Notes under the pieces: model-generated
What the model saw: the letters and a program-made list of their open reading frames with translations, nothing else
What the model was told of the DNA's origin: nothing
The model's database searches: none
NCBI GenBank assembly: GCA_001627335.1
Contig: LUPK01000023.1
Location: 1 to 35,862, forward strand
DNA length: 35,862 bases
Source: Nocardioides sp. REDSEA-S33_B3
GTDB lineage: Bacteria > Actinomycetota > Actinomycetes > Propionibacteriales > Nocardioidaceae
Direction of reading: 5' to 3'
Translations under genes and position numbers: made by a program
Shown: piece after piece, positions 22,211-32,100 of the stretch
Layout of the letters: each line of letters starts with the position of its first letter
How positions within the stretch are numbered: the stretch's first letter is position 1

Positions 22211-22287
22211 CCAGACGGACCGAACGGACCCCGCGAGCACGCGTCGACGCCGAGGCGGGCCTGTGCGCGGCTGTTCGGTCCGTCTGG
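22211..22287. terminator. 15-bp perfect inverted repeat between convergent genes
   Basis: CCAGACGGACCGAAC (22211-22225) and GTTCGGTCCGTCTGG (22273-22287) are perfect complements with a 47-nt GC-rich spacer. It sits in the 118-nt gap between convergent genes, suggesting a bidirectional terminator. The long spacer and perfect arms would also suit the ends of a small mobile unit or a protein-binding palindrome. Confidence 0.45.
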
Positions 22288-22302
22288 TTCCGTGACGTCC
22301 CC

Positions 22303-22716
22303 CTACAGGTGGTCCGGCACGATGAGCGCGTCCGGGTCCTGCCGCGGCGGCAGGTGCGAGAGCACCTCCTGCACCAGCCCGACCCGGTGGTCGAGGTAGG
22401 CGTCGCGGTCCTCGGCGGGCTGGGCGTCCCAGGACCCGTCACCCTGCGAGCGGTCCCACTCGGCGGCCAGCAGCGGGCCGGCGACCGAGGCGACCGTCTC
22501 GTCGTCGTACTCCGCGCGCGTGCCCGGCTCCACCGTGATGTCCGGCAGGCCGACCAGGACCGGCAGCACCTGGTCGCCGATGAGGGTCAGCGTCTGGAAG
22601 CGCGTGAACCTGTCCAGCTCCTCCCACGCGGCCTTCGCCTCGTCGGGGTCCTCGGCCAGCCCGGCGCGCACGGCACCCTGCAGCGCGGTCGTCATCTCGT
22701 GCTCGGTGAACCTCAC
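22303..22716 (-). CDS. Hypothetical protein (137 aa) coupled to a methyltransferase
   Basis: The start is GTG 22716, overlapping the methyltransferase stop (GTGA). The acidic product (VRFTEHEMTTALQGAVRAGL, then AAWEELDRFTRFQTLTLIGD, and a C-terminal LDHRVGLVQEVLSHLPPRQD) appears mostly helical, without a membrane segment. I recognise no family with certainty. Translational coupling suggests it works with, or is regulated with, the methyltransferase. It ends just inside the convergent intergenic inverted-repeat region. Confidence 0.75.
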   Translation of the reverse strand: MRFTEHEMTTALQGAVRAGLAEDPDEAKAAWEELDRFTRFQTLTLIGDQVLPVLVGLPDITVEPGTRAEYDDETVASVAGPLLAAEWDRSQGDGSWDAQPAEDRDAYLDHRVGLVQEVLSHLPPRQDPDALIVPDHL

Positions 22717-23480
22717 TCCCCCATCCTCCCCGGCGCCATGCCCACGCCCAGCACCGCCTCGGTGCTGAAGCACAGCTCGTCGTCGACGACCAGGGCCCCC
22801 ACCTCCTGCTCGTACGCCGCTCGCAACCGCTCGCGCACCTCGACCGGCTGCGCGGCGATCGTCGCGCCGATGCCACCGATGCCGGCAGCCGCGCCGTCCC
22901 ACAGCTCGTCGACCGGGCCGCGGTGGGTCCAGGTGATCGGGTGCGCGTCGGCGTCGAGACCGGCGCCGGCCAGGAGGCCCTGCAGACCCTGCACGGTCCG
23001 CGGGAAGTCGAGGTGCTCGGGCAGCCGCACGCCGGGCGCCGGAGCGACACCCACGGCGTCGAGCACCCGCTGCCACATCTGCGACTGCGCGGTGGCGCCC
23101 GACGGCCAGATGGTCGCGACCACGCGGCCGCCGGGCGCCGTGACCCGGGCCATCTCGGCCACCCCCGCGCGCGGGTCGTCGAGGTGGTTGACCACGAAGG
23201 CGGCGACCACGAGGTCGAAGGCGCCGTCCTCGAACGGCAGGTCCGGCAGGCCCACGGTGAGCCCGGCCATGTCCGGGTCCGGGTCGACCGCGACCACGTG
23301 CGCACCGGCGCCACGCAGCGCTCGCGCCAGCCGACCGTCACCCGCCCCGACGTCGAGCACACGCCGGCCGGTCAGCGGCCGCAGCGCCGACAGCAGCGCC
23401 GGGTGCGCCCCCGCGCACAGCCGCGCGCACGTCGCGGCGTACGCCGCCGCCTGGCCCTGCCCACCCCACCCGCGAGACAT
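22713..23480 (-). CDS. SAM-dependent methyltransferase (Methyltransf_11 type)
   Basis: A 255-aa class I methyltransferase. It has motif I VLDVGAGDGRLARALRG, the acidic loop VVAVDPDPDM, motif II FDLVVAAFVVNHLDDP and VTAPGGRVVATIWPSG, followed by a substrate region DELWDGAAAGIGGIGATIA. The N-terminus AAAYAATCARLCAG resembles small-molecule methyltransferases of the UbiE/ubiquinone or polyketide class. The ATG at 23480 lies 6 nt after a CAGGGT box, suggesting a leaderless transcript. It is divergent from lhr. The substrate is unknown. Confidence 0.88.
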   Translation of the reverse strand: MSRGWGGQGQAAAYAATCARLCAGAHPALLSALRPLTGRRVLDVGAGDGRLARALRGAGAHVVAVDPDPDMAGLTVGLPDLPFEDGAFDLVVAAFVVNHLDDPRAGVAEMARVTAPGGRVVATIWPSGATAQSQMWQRVLDAVGVAPAPGVRLPEHLDFPRTVQGLQGLLAGAGLDADAHPITWTHRGPVDELWDGAAAGIGGIGATIAAQPVEVRERLRAAYEQEVGALVVDDELCFSTEAVLGVGMAPGRMGE

Positions 23481-23486
23481 GGCTCC

Positions 23487-23492
23487 ACCCTG
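23487..23492 (-). promoter_or_regulatory. Possible leaderless -10 box of the methyltransferase
   Basis: CAGGGT on the minus strand, 6 nt before ATG 23480. It departs from TAnnnT at the first base. Confidence 0.4.
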
Positions 23493-23538
23493 TCAGGCAG
23501 CACCACACGAGCCGGGACTACCCGATCAGGCGAGAGGA

Positions 23539-23561
23539 CTGTCGGTGGCATCGGACAGGAT
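23539..23561 (+). promoter_or_regulatory. RecA-NDp (PafBC-type)-like promoter of lhr-nei2
   Basis: CTGTCGGTG, 8 nt, CAGGAT. It differs from the consensus TTGTCRGTG-N8-TAnnnT only at the first base of each element. The -10 box ends 6 nt before GTG 23568, so the mRNA would start at the GTG. The perfect recA copy is at 5044-5066. Confidence 0.6.
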
Positions 23562-23567
23562 GAGCGG

Positions 23568-26500
23568 GTGAGCAGTGGTGCCGAGGTGCTGGAGGAGTTC
23601 AGCGAGCCGACGCGGACGTGGTTCCGCGCGGCCTTCGCCGAGCCCACCCCTGCCCAGGTCGGTGCCTGGGAGGCGATCGGCGCCGGCAGGCACGCGCTGG
23701 TCGTGGCCCCCACGGGCAGCGGCAAGACGCTCAGCGCGTTCCTCTGGTCGCTCGACAAGGTGCTCACCGACACCCCGCCCGAGGACCCGCAGGAGCGCTG
23801 CCGGGTCCTCTACGTCAGCCCGCTCAAGGCGCTGGCCGTCGACGTCGAGCGCAACCTGCGCGCCCCGCTGACCGGCATCCGCCACACCGCCGAGCGGCTG
23901 GAGACGAGCGTCAACGACGTCCAGGTCGGTGTCCGCTCCGGTGACACGAGCGCCGCCGACCGGCGCCGGCTCTCCACCAAGCCGCCCGACATCCTCATCA
24001 CCACCCCCGAGTCGCTGTTCCTCATGCTGACCAGCCAGGCGCGCGAGTCGCTGCGCGGCGTGCGCACGGTGATCATCGACGAGGTGCACGCCGTCGCCGG
24101 CACCAAGCGCGGCGCCCACCTCGCGCTGAGCCTCGAGCGCCTCGACGCGATGCTCGACTCCCCCGCCCAACGCATCGGTCTCTCCGCCACCGTGCGCCCG
24201 CTGGAGGAGGTCGCCCGCTTCCTCGGCGGCAGCGCCCCGGTCGAGATCGTCGCCCCGCCCTCGAGCAAGGAGTGGGAGCTCTCCGTCGTCGTCCCCGTCG
24301 AGGACATGACCAACCCCGGCGGTGTCCAGGACCTCGACGACCCCGACGGCAGCGGTGACTCCGAGAGCGGCGGTCGCGACAACAGCCTCTGGCCGCACGT
24401 CGAGGAGCGGGTCGCCGACCTCATCGAGGGCCACCGCTCCACCATCGTCTTCGCCAACTCCCGCCGCCTCTCCGAGCGGCTCACCGCCCGCCTCAACGAG
24501 ATCGCCGCCGAGCGCGCCGGCGTGGAGCCCGAGCCCGGTGACGTGATCGCCCGTCGCCCCGGCGAGGTCCCGGCCGAGGTGATGGCGCAGTCCGGGCGCA
24601 GCGAGGGCGCCGCCCCGGTGCTCGCCCGCGCCCACCACGGCTCGGTCTCCAAGCAGCAGCGCGCCCTCATCGAGGACGACCTCAAGCGCGGTCGCCTGCC
24701 CGCCGTGGTCGCCACCAGCAGCCTCGAGCTCGGCATCGACATGGGCGCGGTCGACCTCGTCGTCCAGATCGAGTCCCCGCCCAGCGTCGCCAGCGCCCTG
24801 CAGCGCGTCGGTCGCGCCGGCCACCAGGTCGGCGAGGTCTCCCGCGGCGTGCTCTTCCCCAAGCACCGCGGCGACCTCGCCCAGACCGCCGTCGCCGTCG
24901 AGCGGATGCGCACCGGTGCGATCGAGTCGATGCGGGTGCCCACCAACCCCCTCGACGTCCTCGCCCAGCAGCTCGTCGCCGCCACCGCCATGGAGGCGTG
25001 GGACGTCGACGCCCTCTACGACCTGGTCCGCCGCGCCGCGCCGTTCACCGGCCTGCCGCGCTCGGCGTACGACGCCGTGCTGGACCTCCTCACCGGTCGC
25101 TACCCCTCCGACGAGTTCGCCGAGCTGCGCCCGCGGCTGGTGTGGGACCGCGTCACCGGCCAGCTCACCGCCCGTCCGGGGGCGCAACGGCTCGCGGTCA
25201 CCAGCGGCGGCACCATCCCGGACCGCGGCCTGTTCGGCGTGTTCCTCGTCGGCGGCGACACCGGGAAGGGCAGCGCCCGGGTCGGCGAGCTCGACGAGGA
25301 GATGGTCTACGAGTCCCGCGTCGGTGACGTCTTCGCGCTCGGCGCGACCTCGTGGCGCATCGAGGACATCACCCACGACCGCGTCCTGGTCACCCCTGCC
25401 CCCGGCATCCCCGGGCGGCTGCCGTTCTGGAAGGGCGACGGCCTCGGCCGCCCCGCCGAGCTCGGTCAGGCCGTCGGCGCCCTGGTGCGCGAGCTCGGCT
25501 CGGTCCCGCGCAAGCAGGCCGAGACCCGGGTGCGCGAGCAGGGCCTGGACGAGTGGGCCTCTACCAACCTCGTCGACTACCTCCACGAGCAGATGGAGGC
25601 CACCTCGGTGCTGCCGAGCGACCAGACGCTGGTGGTCGAGCGGTTCCGCGACGAGCTCGGCGACTGGCGGCTGGTGCTGCACTCGCCGTACGGCACCCAG
25701 GTCCACGCCCCCTGGGCGCTGGCCATCAACGCCCGGTTGCGGGAGCGCTTCGGCGTCGACGGGCAGGCCGTGGCCAGCGACGACGGCATCGTCATCCGGG
25801 TCCCCGACACCGACGCCGAGCCGCCCGGCGCCGACGTGGTGGCCTTCGAGCCCGACGAGATCGAGGAGATCGTCACCGCCGAGGTCGGCGGCTCCGCGCT
25901 CTTCGCCTCCCGCTTCCGCGAGTGCGCCGCCCGCGCCCTGCTCCTGCCGCGCCGCGACCCCGGCCGCCGCTCCCCGCTGTGGCAGCAGCGCCAGCGCTCG
26001 GCGGCGCTGCTGGAGGTCGCCTCGAAGTACCCCTCCTTCCCCATCGTCCTCGAGGCTGTCCGCGAGTGCCTGCAGGACGTCTACGACCTGCCCAGTCTGG
26101 TCTCCCTCATGCGGCGGGTGGAGCGCCGCGAGGTCTCCGTCGTCGACGTCCCCACCCACGCGCCGTCGCCGTTCGCGCGCTCGCTGCTCTTCGGGTACGT
26201 CGCCCAGTTCGTCTACGAGGGCGACTCCCCCATCGCCGAGCGCCGGGCCGCGGCCCTCTCCCTCGACCAGGGCCTGCTCGCCGAGCTGCTCGGTCGCGCC
26301 GAGCTGCGCGAGCTGCTCGACCCTGCGGTGCTCGAGGAGGTCGAGGCCGAGCTGCAGCGCACCGCCGAGGACCGTCGGGTCCGCGACGCCGAGGGGGTCG
26401 CCGACCTGCTGCGGCTGCTCGGGCCGCTCACGACCGAGGAGCTGGTCGCCCGCGCGGTGCCCGACGCCGACGTCAAGCAGTGGGCGCTCGACCTGGCCAC

Positions 26501-28244
26501 GGCCCGCCGGGCCGTCGAGGTCCGCGTCGGTGGTGAGGAGCGCTGGGCCGCCATCGAGGACGTCGGCCGGCTGCGCGACGGCCTCGGCGTTCCCGTCCCG
26601 CCCGGCACCCCCGACGTCTTCGCCGACCCCGTCGAGGACCCGCTCGCCGACCTCGTCGCGCGTCACGCGCGCAGCCACGGCCCGTTCACCGCCGAGGAGG
26701 TGGCGACGCGGCTCGGGCTCGGGGTCTCCGTCGTCCGGCTGACCCTGCAGCGCCTGGCCGCCCAGGGGCGGGTGCTCGACGGTGAGTTCCGACCCTCAGG
26801 TGCCGGCACCGAGTGGTGCGACGCCGAGGTGCTGCGCAAGCTGCGCCGCCGCTCGCTGGCCCGGTTGCGCAAGGAGGTCGAGCCGGTCGAGCCCGAGGCG
26901 CTGGGCCGCTTCGGCACCGCCTGGCAGCACGTCTCCGGCAAGCGCGGGCTGCGCGGCATCGACGGCCTGGTCGCCGCGGTCGACCAGCTCGCCGGCTGTG
27001 CCGTCCCCGCCAGCGCCCTGGAGCCGCTGGTGCTGGCCTCCCGGGTCCGCGACTACGAGCCCGCGATGCTCGACGAGCTCACCGCCTCCGGCGAGGTGCT
27101 GTGGGTCGGCCACGGTGCGCTGGGCAGCAACGACGGCTGGGTCAGCCTGCATCTGGCCGACCAGGCGCCGCTCACGCTGCCCGAGCCGGTGCCCTTCGAC
27201 CACAGCGAGGCCGCCGAGGCGGTGCTCGCCGCACTGGCCGGCGGAGGCGCGTGGTTCTTCCGCCAGCTGGCCCAGCAGGTCGAGGCCGCCGGGGTCAGCG
27301 CCACCGACGAGGTGCTCACCAGGACCCTGTGGCAGCTGGTGTGGTCGGGTCGCGTCGCCGGCGACACCCTCACCCCGCTGCGGGCCCTGACCCGCGGCGG
27401 CGGCACCACCCACCGCACCAAGCGCGCCCCCGCGCGCCCGCGCCTGGCCTCGACCACCGGCTCGGCCGGCCGGCTGCGTGCCACCGGCGCCCGCACCGGC
27501 CCGCCCGAGACCGCCGGGCGGTGGGCGCTGCTGCCCGAGCTCGACACCGACCCCACCCGGCGCGCCCACGCCGCCGCCGAGCACCTCCTCGACCGGCACG
27601 GCGTGGTCACCCGCGGCGCCGTCGCGAGCGAGCGCATCCCCGGCGGTTTCGCGGCGGTCTACAAGGTGCTCGCCGCCTTCGAGGACTCCGGCCGCTGCCG
27701 CCGCGGCTACTTCGTCTCCGGCCTCGGCGCCGCCCAGTTCGGCACCGTCGGTGCCATCGACCGGCTGCGCACGTTCTCCGAGCCCGCCACCGGTCCCGAC
27801 GCCGCCTCCACGGGCGGCAGCGATGCCGAGGTCGTCTCGGTCGCCCTGGCCGCGACCGACCCCGCCAACCCGTACGGCGCGGCCCTCCCCTGGCCCGAGC
27901 GCTCCAGCGGCGAGGACGGCTCGGTCGGCGGCGCCGGTCACCGCCCCGGCCGCAAGGCCGGCGCCCTCGTCGTGATCGTCGACGGCCGCCTGGTCCTCTA
28001 CGTCGAGCGCGGCGGCAAGACCCTGCTTACCTTCAGCGACGACCCCGAGCTGCTCGGCCTGGCCGCCCGGTCCCTCGCCGACGCAGCCGGCCGCGGTGCC
28101 CTGGGCCGGATGACGGTCGAGAAGGCCGACGGCGAGCCGTTGCTCGGCTCCGGCACCACCCCGCTGCGCACCGCGCTGACCGAGGCCGGCTTCGTCTCCA
28201 CCCCGCGCGGGCTGCGACTGCACTCCGGCCCCGGGCGACGCTGA
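23568..28244 (+). CDS. lhr: ATP-dependent helicase Lhr (large helicase-related protein)
   Basis: A 1558-aa superfamily 2 helicase of the Lhr type, a 3'-5' translocase that unwinds RNA:DNA and DNA duplexes in repair. Motif I is APTGSGKT (47-54), followed by YVSPLKALAVDVERNL, DEVH (171-174), SAT, and motif VI QRVGRAGHQ (from 412). A DEAD/DEAH-associated winged-helix region and a long C-terminal domain follow, as in full-length mycobacterial Lhr. Length is normal for the family. The start GTG 23568 is supported by the promoter box 6 nt upstream; an ATG at 23560 is in another frame and stops at once. The stop overlaps the nei2 ATG (TGATG), so helicase and glycosylase are co-translated, as in many actinobacteria. 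The promoter suggests DNA-damage induction independent of LexA. Confidence 0.97.
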   Translation: MSSGAEVLEEFSEPTRTWFRAAFAEPTPAQVGAWEAIGAGRHALVVAPTGSGKTLSAFLWSLDKVLTDTPPEDPQERCRVLYVSPLKALAVDVERNLRAPLTGIRHTAERLETSVNDVQVGVRSGDTSAADRRRLSTKPPDILITTPESLFLMLTSQARESLRGVRTVIIDEVHAVAGTKRGAHLALSLERLDAMLDSPAQRIGLSATVRPLEEVARFLGGSAPVEIVAPPSSKEWELSVVVPVEDMTNPGGVQDLDDPDGSGDSESGGRDNSLWPHVEERVADLIEGHRSTIVFANSRRLSERLTARLNEIAAERAGVEPEPGDVIARRPGEVPAEVMAQSGRSEGAAPVLARAHHGSVSKQQRALIEDDLKRGRLPAVVATSSLELGIDMGAVDLVVQIESPPSVASALQRVGRAGHQVGEVSRGVLFPKHRGDLAQTAVAVERMRTGAIESMRVPTNPLDVLAQQLVAATAMEAWDVDALYDLVRRAAPFTGLPRSAYDAVLDLLTGRYPSDEFAELRPRLVWDRVTGQLTARPGAQRLAVTSGGTIPDRGLFGVFLVGGDTGKGSARVGELDEEMVYESRVGDVFALGATSWRIEDITHDRVLVTPAPGIPGRLPFWKGDGLGRPAELGQAVGALVRELGSVPRKQAETRVREQGLDEWASTNLVDYLHEQMEATSVLPSDQTLVVERFRDELGDWRLVLHSPYGTQVHAPWALAINARLRERFGVDGQAVASDDGIVIRVPDTDAEPPGADVVAFEPDEIEEIVTAEVGGSALFASRFRECAARALLLPRRDPGRRSPLWQQRQRSAALLEVASKYPSFPIVLEAVRECLQDVYDLPSLVSLMRRVERREVSVVDVPTHAPSPFARSLLFGYVAQFVYEGDSPIAERRAAALSLDQGLLAELLGRAELRELLDPAVLEEVEAELQRTAEDRRVRDAEGVADLLRLLGPLTTEELVARAVPDADVKQWALDLATARRAVEVRVGGEERWAAIEDVGRLRDGLGVPVPPGTPDVFADPVEDPLADLVARHARSHGPFTAEEVATRLGLGVSVVRLTLQRLAAQGRVLDGEFRPSGAGTEWCDAEVLRKLRRRSLARLRKEVEPVEPEALGRFGTAWQHVSGKRGLRGIDGLVAAVDQLAGCAVPASALEPLVLASRVRDYEPAMLDELTASGEVLWVGHGALGSNDGWVSLHLADQAPLTLPEPVPFDHSEAAEAVLAALAGGGAWFFRQLAQQVEAAGVSATDEVLTRTLWQLVWSGRVAGDTLTPLRALTRGGGTTHRTKRAPARPRLASTTGSAGRLRATGARTGPPETAGRWALLPELDTDPTRRAHAAAEHLLDRHGVVTRGAVASERIPGGFAAVYKVLAAFEDSGRCRRGYFVSGLGAAQFGTVGAIDRLRTFSEPATGPDAASTGGSDAEVVSVALAATDPANPYGAALPWPERSSGEDGSVGGAGHRPGRKAGALVVIVDGRLVLYVERGGKTLLTFSDDPELLGLAARSLADAAGRGALGRMTVEKADGEPLLGSGTTPLRTALTEAGFVSTPRGLRLHSGPGRR

Positions 28245-29044
28245 TGCCCGAGGGCGACACCGTCTTCCGGGCCGCCCGGCTGCTCGATCGCGAGCTGTCG
28301 GGCCGCCGCCTGACCCGCACCGACCTCCGCGTCCCCCAGCACGCCACCACCGACCTGTCCGGCGGGCTGGTGCTCATGACGCTGCCCCGCGGCAAGCACA
28401 TCCTGACCCGCATCGAGCATGACGGACAGGCCTGGACGCTCCACACCCACCTGAAGATGGAGGGTGCCTGGCGGGTCCTGGACCACGGCCGGCGCTGGCC
28501 GCGGCCCGCCCACCAGGCCCGCGTGGTGCTCGAGACCGAGGCGAAGGTCGCGGTCGGCTTCAGCCTGGGCGTCGTCGAGCTGCTGCCCACCGACGCCGAG
28601 CTCGGGGTCGTGGGCCACCTCGGCCCCGACCTGCTCGGCCCGGACTGGGACGAGCCCGAGGCGCTGCGCCGGTTGCTGACCGAACCCGACCGCGAGGTCG
28701 GCGACGCGCTGCGCGACCAGACCAACCTCGCCGGCCTCGGCAACATGTACGTCGCCGAGCTCTGCTTCGTCTCCGGTGTGCACCCCCGGCGACCCGTCGG
28801 CGAGCTGACCGGCCTACCCCGGATGCTGCGGCGCGGCAAGCAGATGCTCGAGCTCAACAAGGAGCGGGCCGTGCAGTCCACGACCGGTGACCTGCGCGAG
28901 CGCGAGCGGATGTGGGTCTACCGCCGCGACCGCTCTCCGTGCCGCCGCTGCGGGACCCCGATCGCCGTGGACATGCAGGGCCCCGCCGGCCGGGAGCGGG
29001 CGATCTACTGGTGCCCGCGCTGCCAGCCCGAGGCCCCCGCCTGA
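28244..29044 (+). CDS. nei2: DNA glycosylase/AP lyase of the Fpg/Nei family (Nei2)
   Basis: A 266-aa base-excision repair enzyme that removes oxidised bases and nicks abasic DNA. The N-terminus is MPEGDTVF, with P2 (Schiff-base nucleophile after Met removal) and E3. K51 lies in PRGKHIL, and the helix-two-turn-helix segment is DQTNLAGLGNMYVAELCF. A C-terminal zinc finger has C233, C236, C257 and C260 (CRRCG ... WCPRC). MPEGDT is the Nei2-type start, whereas Fpg proteins usually have MPELPE. The ATG overlaps the lhr stop (TGATG). It shares the lhr promoter and ends 39 nt before the convergent metalloprotease gene. Confidence 0.95.
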   Translation: MPEGDTVFRAARLLDRELSGRRLTRTDLRVPQHATTDLSGGLVLMTLPRGKHILTRIEHDGQAWTLHTHLKMEGAWRVLDHGRRWPRPAHQARVVLETEAKVAVGFSLGVVELLPTDAELGVVGHLGPDLLGPDWDEPEALRRLLTEPDREVGDALRDQTNLAGLGNMYVAELCFVSGVHPRRPVGELTGLPRMLRRGKQMLELNKERAVQSTTGDLRERERMWVYRRDRSPCRRCGTPIAVDMQGPAGRERAIYWCPRCQPEAPA

Positions 29045-29080
29045 CGACCGGCGGCACGACCGGCCCCACGACCGGCCCCG

Positions 29081-29100
29081 GGCTCACGGCCGGGTGAGCC
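29081..29100. terminator. Small hairpin between nei2 and the metalloprotease
   Basis: GGCTCAC-ggccgg-GTGAGCC forms a 7-bp stem with a 6-nt loop over the stop codon of the metalloprotease. It is preceded by three direct copies of ACGACCGGC (about 29044-29080). It is a candidate shared terminator; no T-run. Confidence 0.35.
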
Positions 29101-32100
29101 AGGCGATCCCCTCGATCTGCACGTCCTTCTTGCTCAGCGTGCGGATCTCCAGCTTGCCGCTGCGTCGCTTGTCGAGGTCGAGCAGCAGCACCACGTGGTC
29201 CTCGGTCTCGTCGGTCTTCAGCGAGTAGCGGCCGAGGTCCCGACGCCCGAGGTCGACGGTGATCGAGCCCGCCCTGCGGCCCGTCGACACGACCAGCGCG
29301 AGCACGTCGGCCTTCTTGACCTTGCGCTTGGTGGTCAGCAGCGCCCCGCGGGGGTCGCTGCGCCAGAACGAGCCGCCGAGGGCGGAGTCGGACCTCACGC
29401 GCTTCCAGCCGGTCAGGTTCTTCAGCTTGCCGGGGCCGTAGGGCACCGCGACGACCGCACGCACCGGGGTGGTGTCGACGTTCCCGGCCTCGTCCACGGC
29501 GACGGCCTCGAGGACGCGGGTGCCGCTCTTGGCGCGCGCGAGGTCGATGGTGCCGTCCGCGCACGGCAGGGCCCTGCCGTCCAGGGTGCAGCGGAACGTC
29601 GAGCCGGCCTCCGAGGACAGCAGCGAGGCGGTCAGCCGCTTGCTGGGGAGCACCTGGGCGGGCGCGGTGACGAAGGAGGTCTCCGGAGCCACGTCGTCCA
29701 CGACGGTCACCACCAGATCGAGCGCGGCGTCGTCGGCCGGGTCGTCGGCGGCGTGCGTGCCGGTGACGACCGTGCCGACGGTGATCGTGCGCGGCTCCCC
29801 GGTCGGGGTGATCGTGCACGAGGCGGTGGCGGCCTCCGGGGTGCCGGCGGTGGTGGCCGTGCAGAGCTCGCCGCCGTCGCGGTCGACCAGCGTCACCGCG
29901 GCCGCGCGTGGGTCACCGGCGGAGCCGTCGTCGGGCTCGGTGAGCGCGACGCTCAGCGTCACCGGCTCGTCGAGCTGCGCGACGCTCGGGCCGGTCCAGC
30001 GCACGTCGAGGTCCTCCGGCGTGACGGTCACCGGGAAGGACTCCTCCACCAGCAGGTCCTCGGGGCCCGTCACGGTGACCGTCGCCTCCGCGGTGCCCGG
30101 CGCGTCGGTCAGGCCGCCGAGCAGGTCGAAGACGCCGGTGTCCCCGCGGCGCACGGCGCTCACCCCGCTGATGCCGGTCACCGCGACCTCGAGCGCGTCG
30201 AGGGTCTCGGCGTCGGCGCCGGTCACCTCGACGGTCAGCGGCTCGCCCTCGCCGTCGAGCAACGGGTCGGAGTGCTGCACCGCAGCGGAGGCGGGCACGG
30301 TGAGGCGCACGGGGGACTCGATGGTGAAGTCGGCGCGGTTCACGTCGTAGAAGTAGTTGTCGACCGCCTCGATGCGCAGCCGGGCCTGCTCGGTGCCGGT
30401 GCGCGGCCAGGTGACCTGCTCGCTGCCGTCGTTGGCGGTGGTCGCGAGCACGGTCGGGAAGGTCGCGCCGCCGTCGGTGGAGAGCAGGATCCGCACCGTC
30501 GGGGCGTACGCCGCAGCGCTGGTGCCCGCGACGTCCCAGGTCACGGTGCCCGTGGTGCCGCCCTCGACGACCGTCGCGGTGGCCTGCGAGGTGACGCGGA
30601 ACGGGCCGGCCGACCCGACGGTGAGCGTGACGTCGTCGTGCTGCGTGCCGCCGCCGGTCGCGAAGCCGTCGCGCGCGGTGAGGCGGAACGACAGCGACCG
30701 GGTCGCGGTGGGCAGCTTCTCCGAGTGGCACTCGACGACCTCGGGGGCCAGCTCCTCACCCGTGGCGGCCGGGCAGGAGCCGGTGGCGGCGTTGGTGTTG
30801 CCGCTCAGGACCTGCGCGAGGTCGGGGAAGGAGCGGCTCGGGTCGTCGGCGGCGAGGTTGAGGTCGGGCGAGCCGTAGGTCAGCGACTCCTCCCGCGAGA
30901 CGTCCGCGGCGGTGCCGAAGACACGGAACAGCGGGCCGGTCGTGGTCGAGCCGCTGGTCAGCGCGGAGCCGGTGGTGCCGCCGGTGTCGTTCTGCTCCCA
31001 TAGGTAGGTCAGCGCGTCGCCGTCCACGTCGGTCGCGGAGCCGGTCAGCTCGAAGGGGGTGCGCAGCGGGATCGTGCGGTCGACCGGGGCGGTGACCGTG
31101 GGCGCGTGGTTGGTGGTCTCCTCGACGAGGAAGCCCTGGTTGGTGCCCGGGCCGCCCTGCACCTGCACGCCGGTGGTCGCGGTGAAGCCGGGCGCGTCGC
31201 CGGTGACGGTGACCCGCTCGACGTCGACGCCGCGGCCCGCGGAGAGGTTGAACTTCAGCGTGAAGCCGTCCGCGCTCACCGGCGGCAGCGCGGCGTCGTA
31301 CCCCACGACCGTGGGGCGGAAGCCGGTCAGCTGGTGGACGGTGCTGGAGATGTTGAGGGAGTTGTACTCCAGGAAGGACGTGCCGATCGTGATCGGCTCC
31401 GCACCCGGGTAGTGGAAGGTCAGCTCGTCGACCTGGTCGAAGCCGGTCATCGAGATCGTCTGGGACTCGTCGTAGACGCTCGGTGAGTCGGTGACGTGCG
31501 CGGTGACCTCGTCGATGGTGCGCTGGGAGAAGGCCGGGTCGGTGTGCGGCTGGAGGTCGTCGGTGTCGCAGATGCCGGCGTAGGCCAACACCGAGGAGCC
31601 CGAGCCGGGCTCGACGGAGGTCCCGCCGTTGCGGTTGCCGCCCGAGCAGGCGCCCTGGGTGCCGTTGAAGGTGTGGTTGCCGGCGAACTGGTGGCCCAGC
31701 TCGTGGGCGACGTAGTCGATGGCCATGAAGTCGCCGGTCGGGAACGGCAGCCCCGTGCAGCCGCCGGCCTTGTCGGCCCCGCCGACCGCGCCGAGGTAGG
31801 CGACGCCGCCTCCGTTGATGCCCAGCATCAGGTGACCGACGTCGTAGCGGTCGGCGCCGATGATCTGCCCGGCGACGAACTGCATCCGGTCGAGCAGCGG
31901 GCCGGTGCACCCGCCGGTCTCCGGGTCGAGGTCGGCCGCGTCGAAGCAGGCGCTCGCGCCGCACGGGCCGTCGGCGCCGGTCGCCTTGGCCGCGGTGTCG
32001 AGGTTGAGCGCCTCGCTGCCGTCGACCAGCACCATGTGGATGGCCAGGTCGTCGTTGTAGATCTGGTTGACCCGGTTCATCAGCACCGCCTTCTCGGCGA

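Noticed and set aside
23526..26678. Open frame of 1050 codons antisense to lhr
   Set aside because: It is a by-product of high third-position GC in lhr: low complexity, G/A/D/L-rich, no motif, no promoter. The lhr frame carries all helicase motifs.
29195..31003. Plus-strand open frame of 602 codons across the metalloprotease
   Set aside because: Compositionally biased shadow of the real gene on the other strand.
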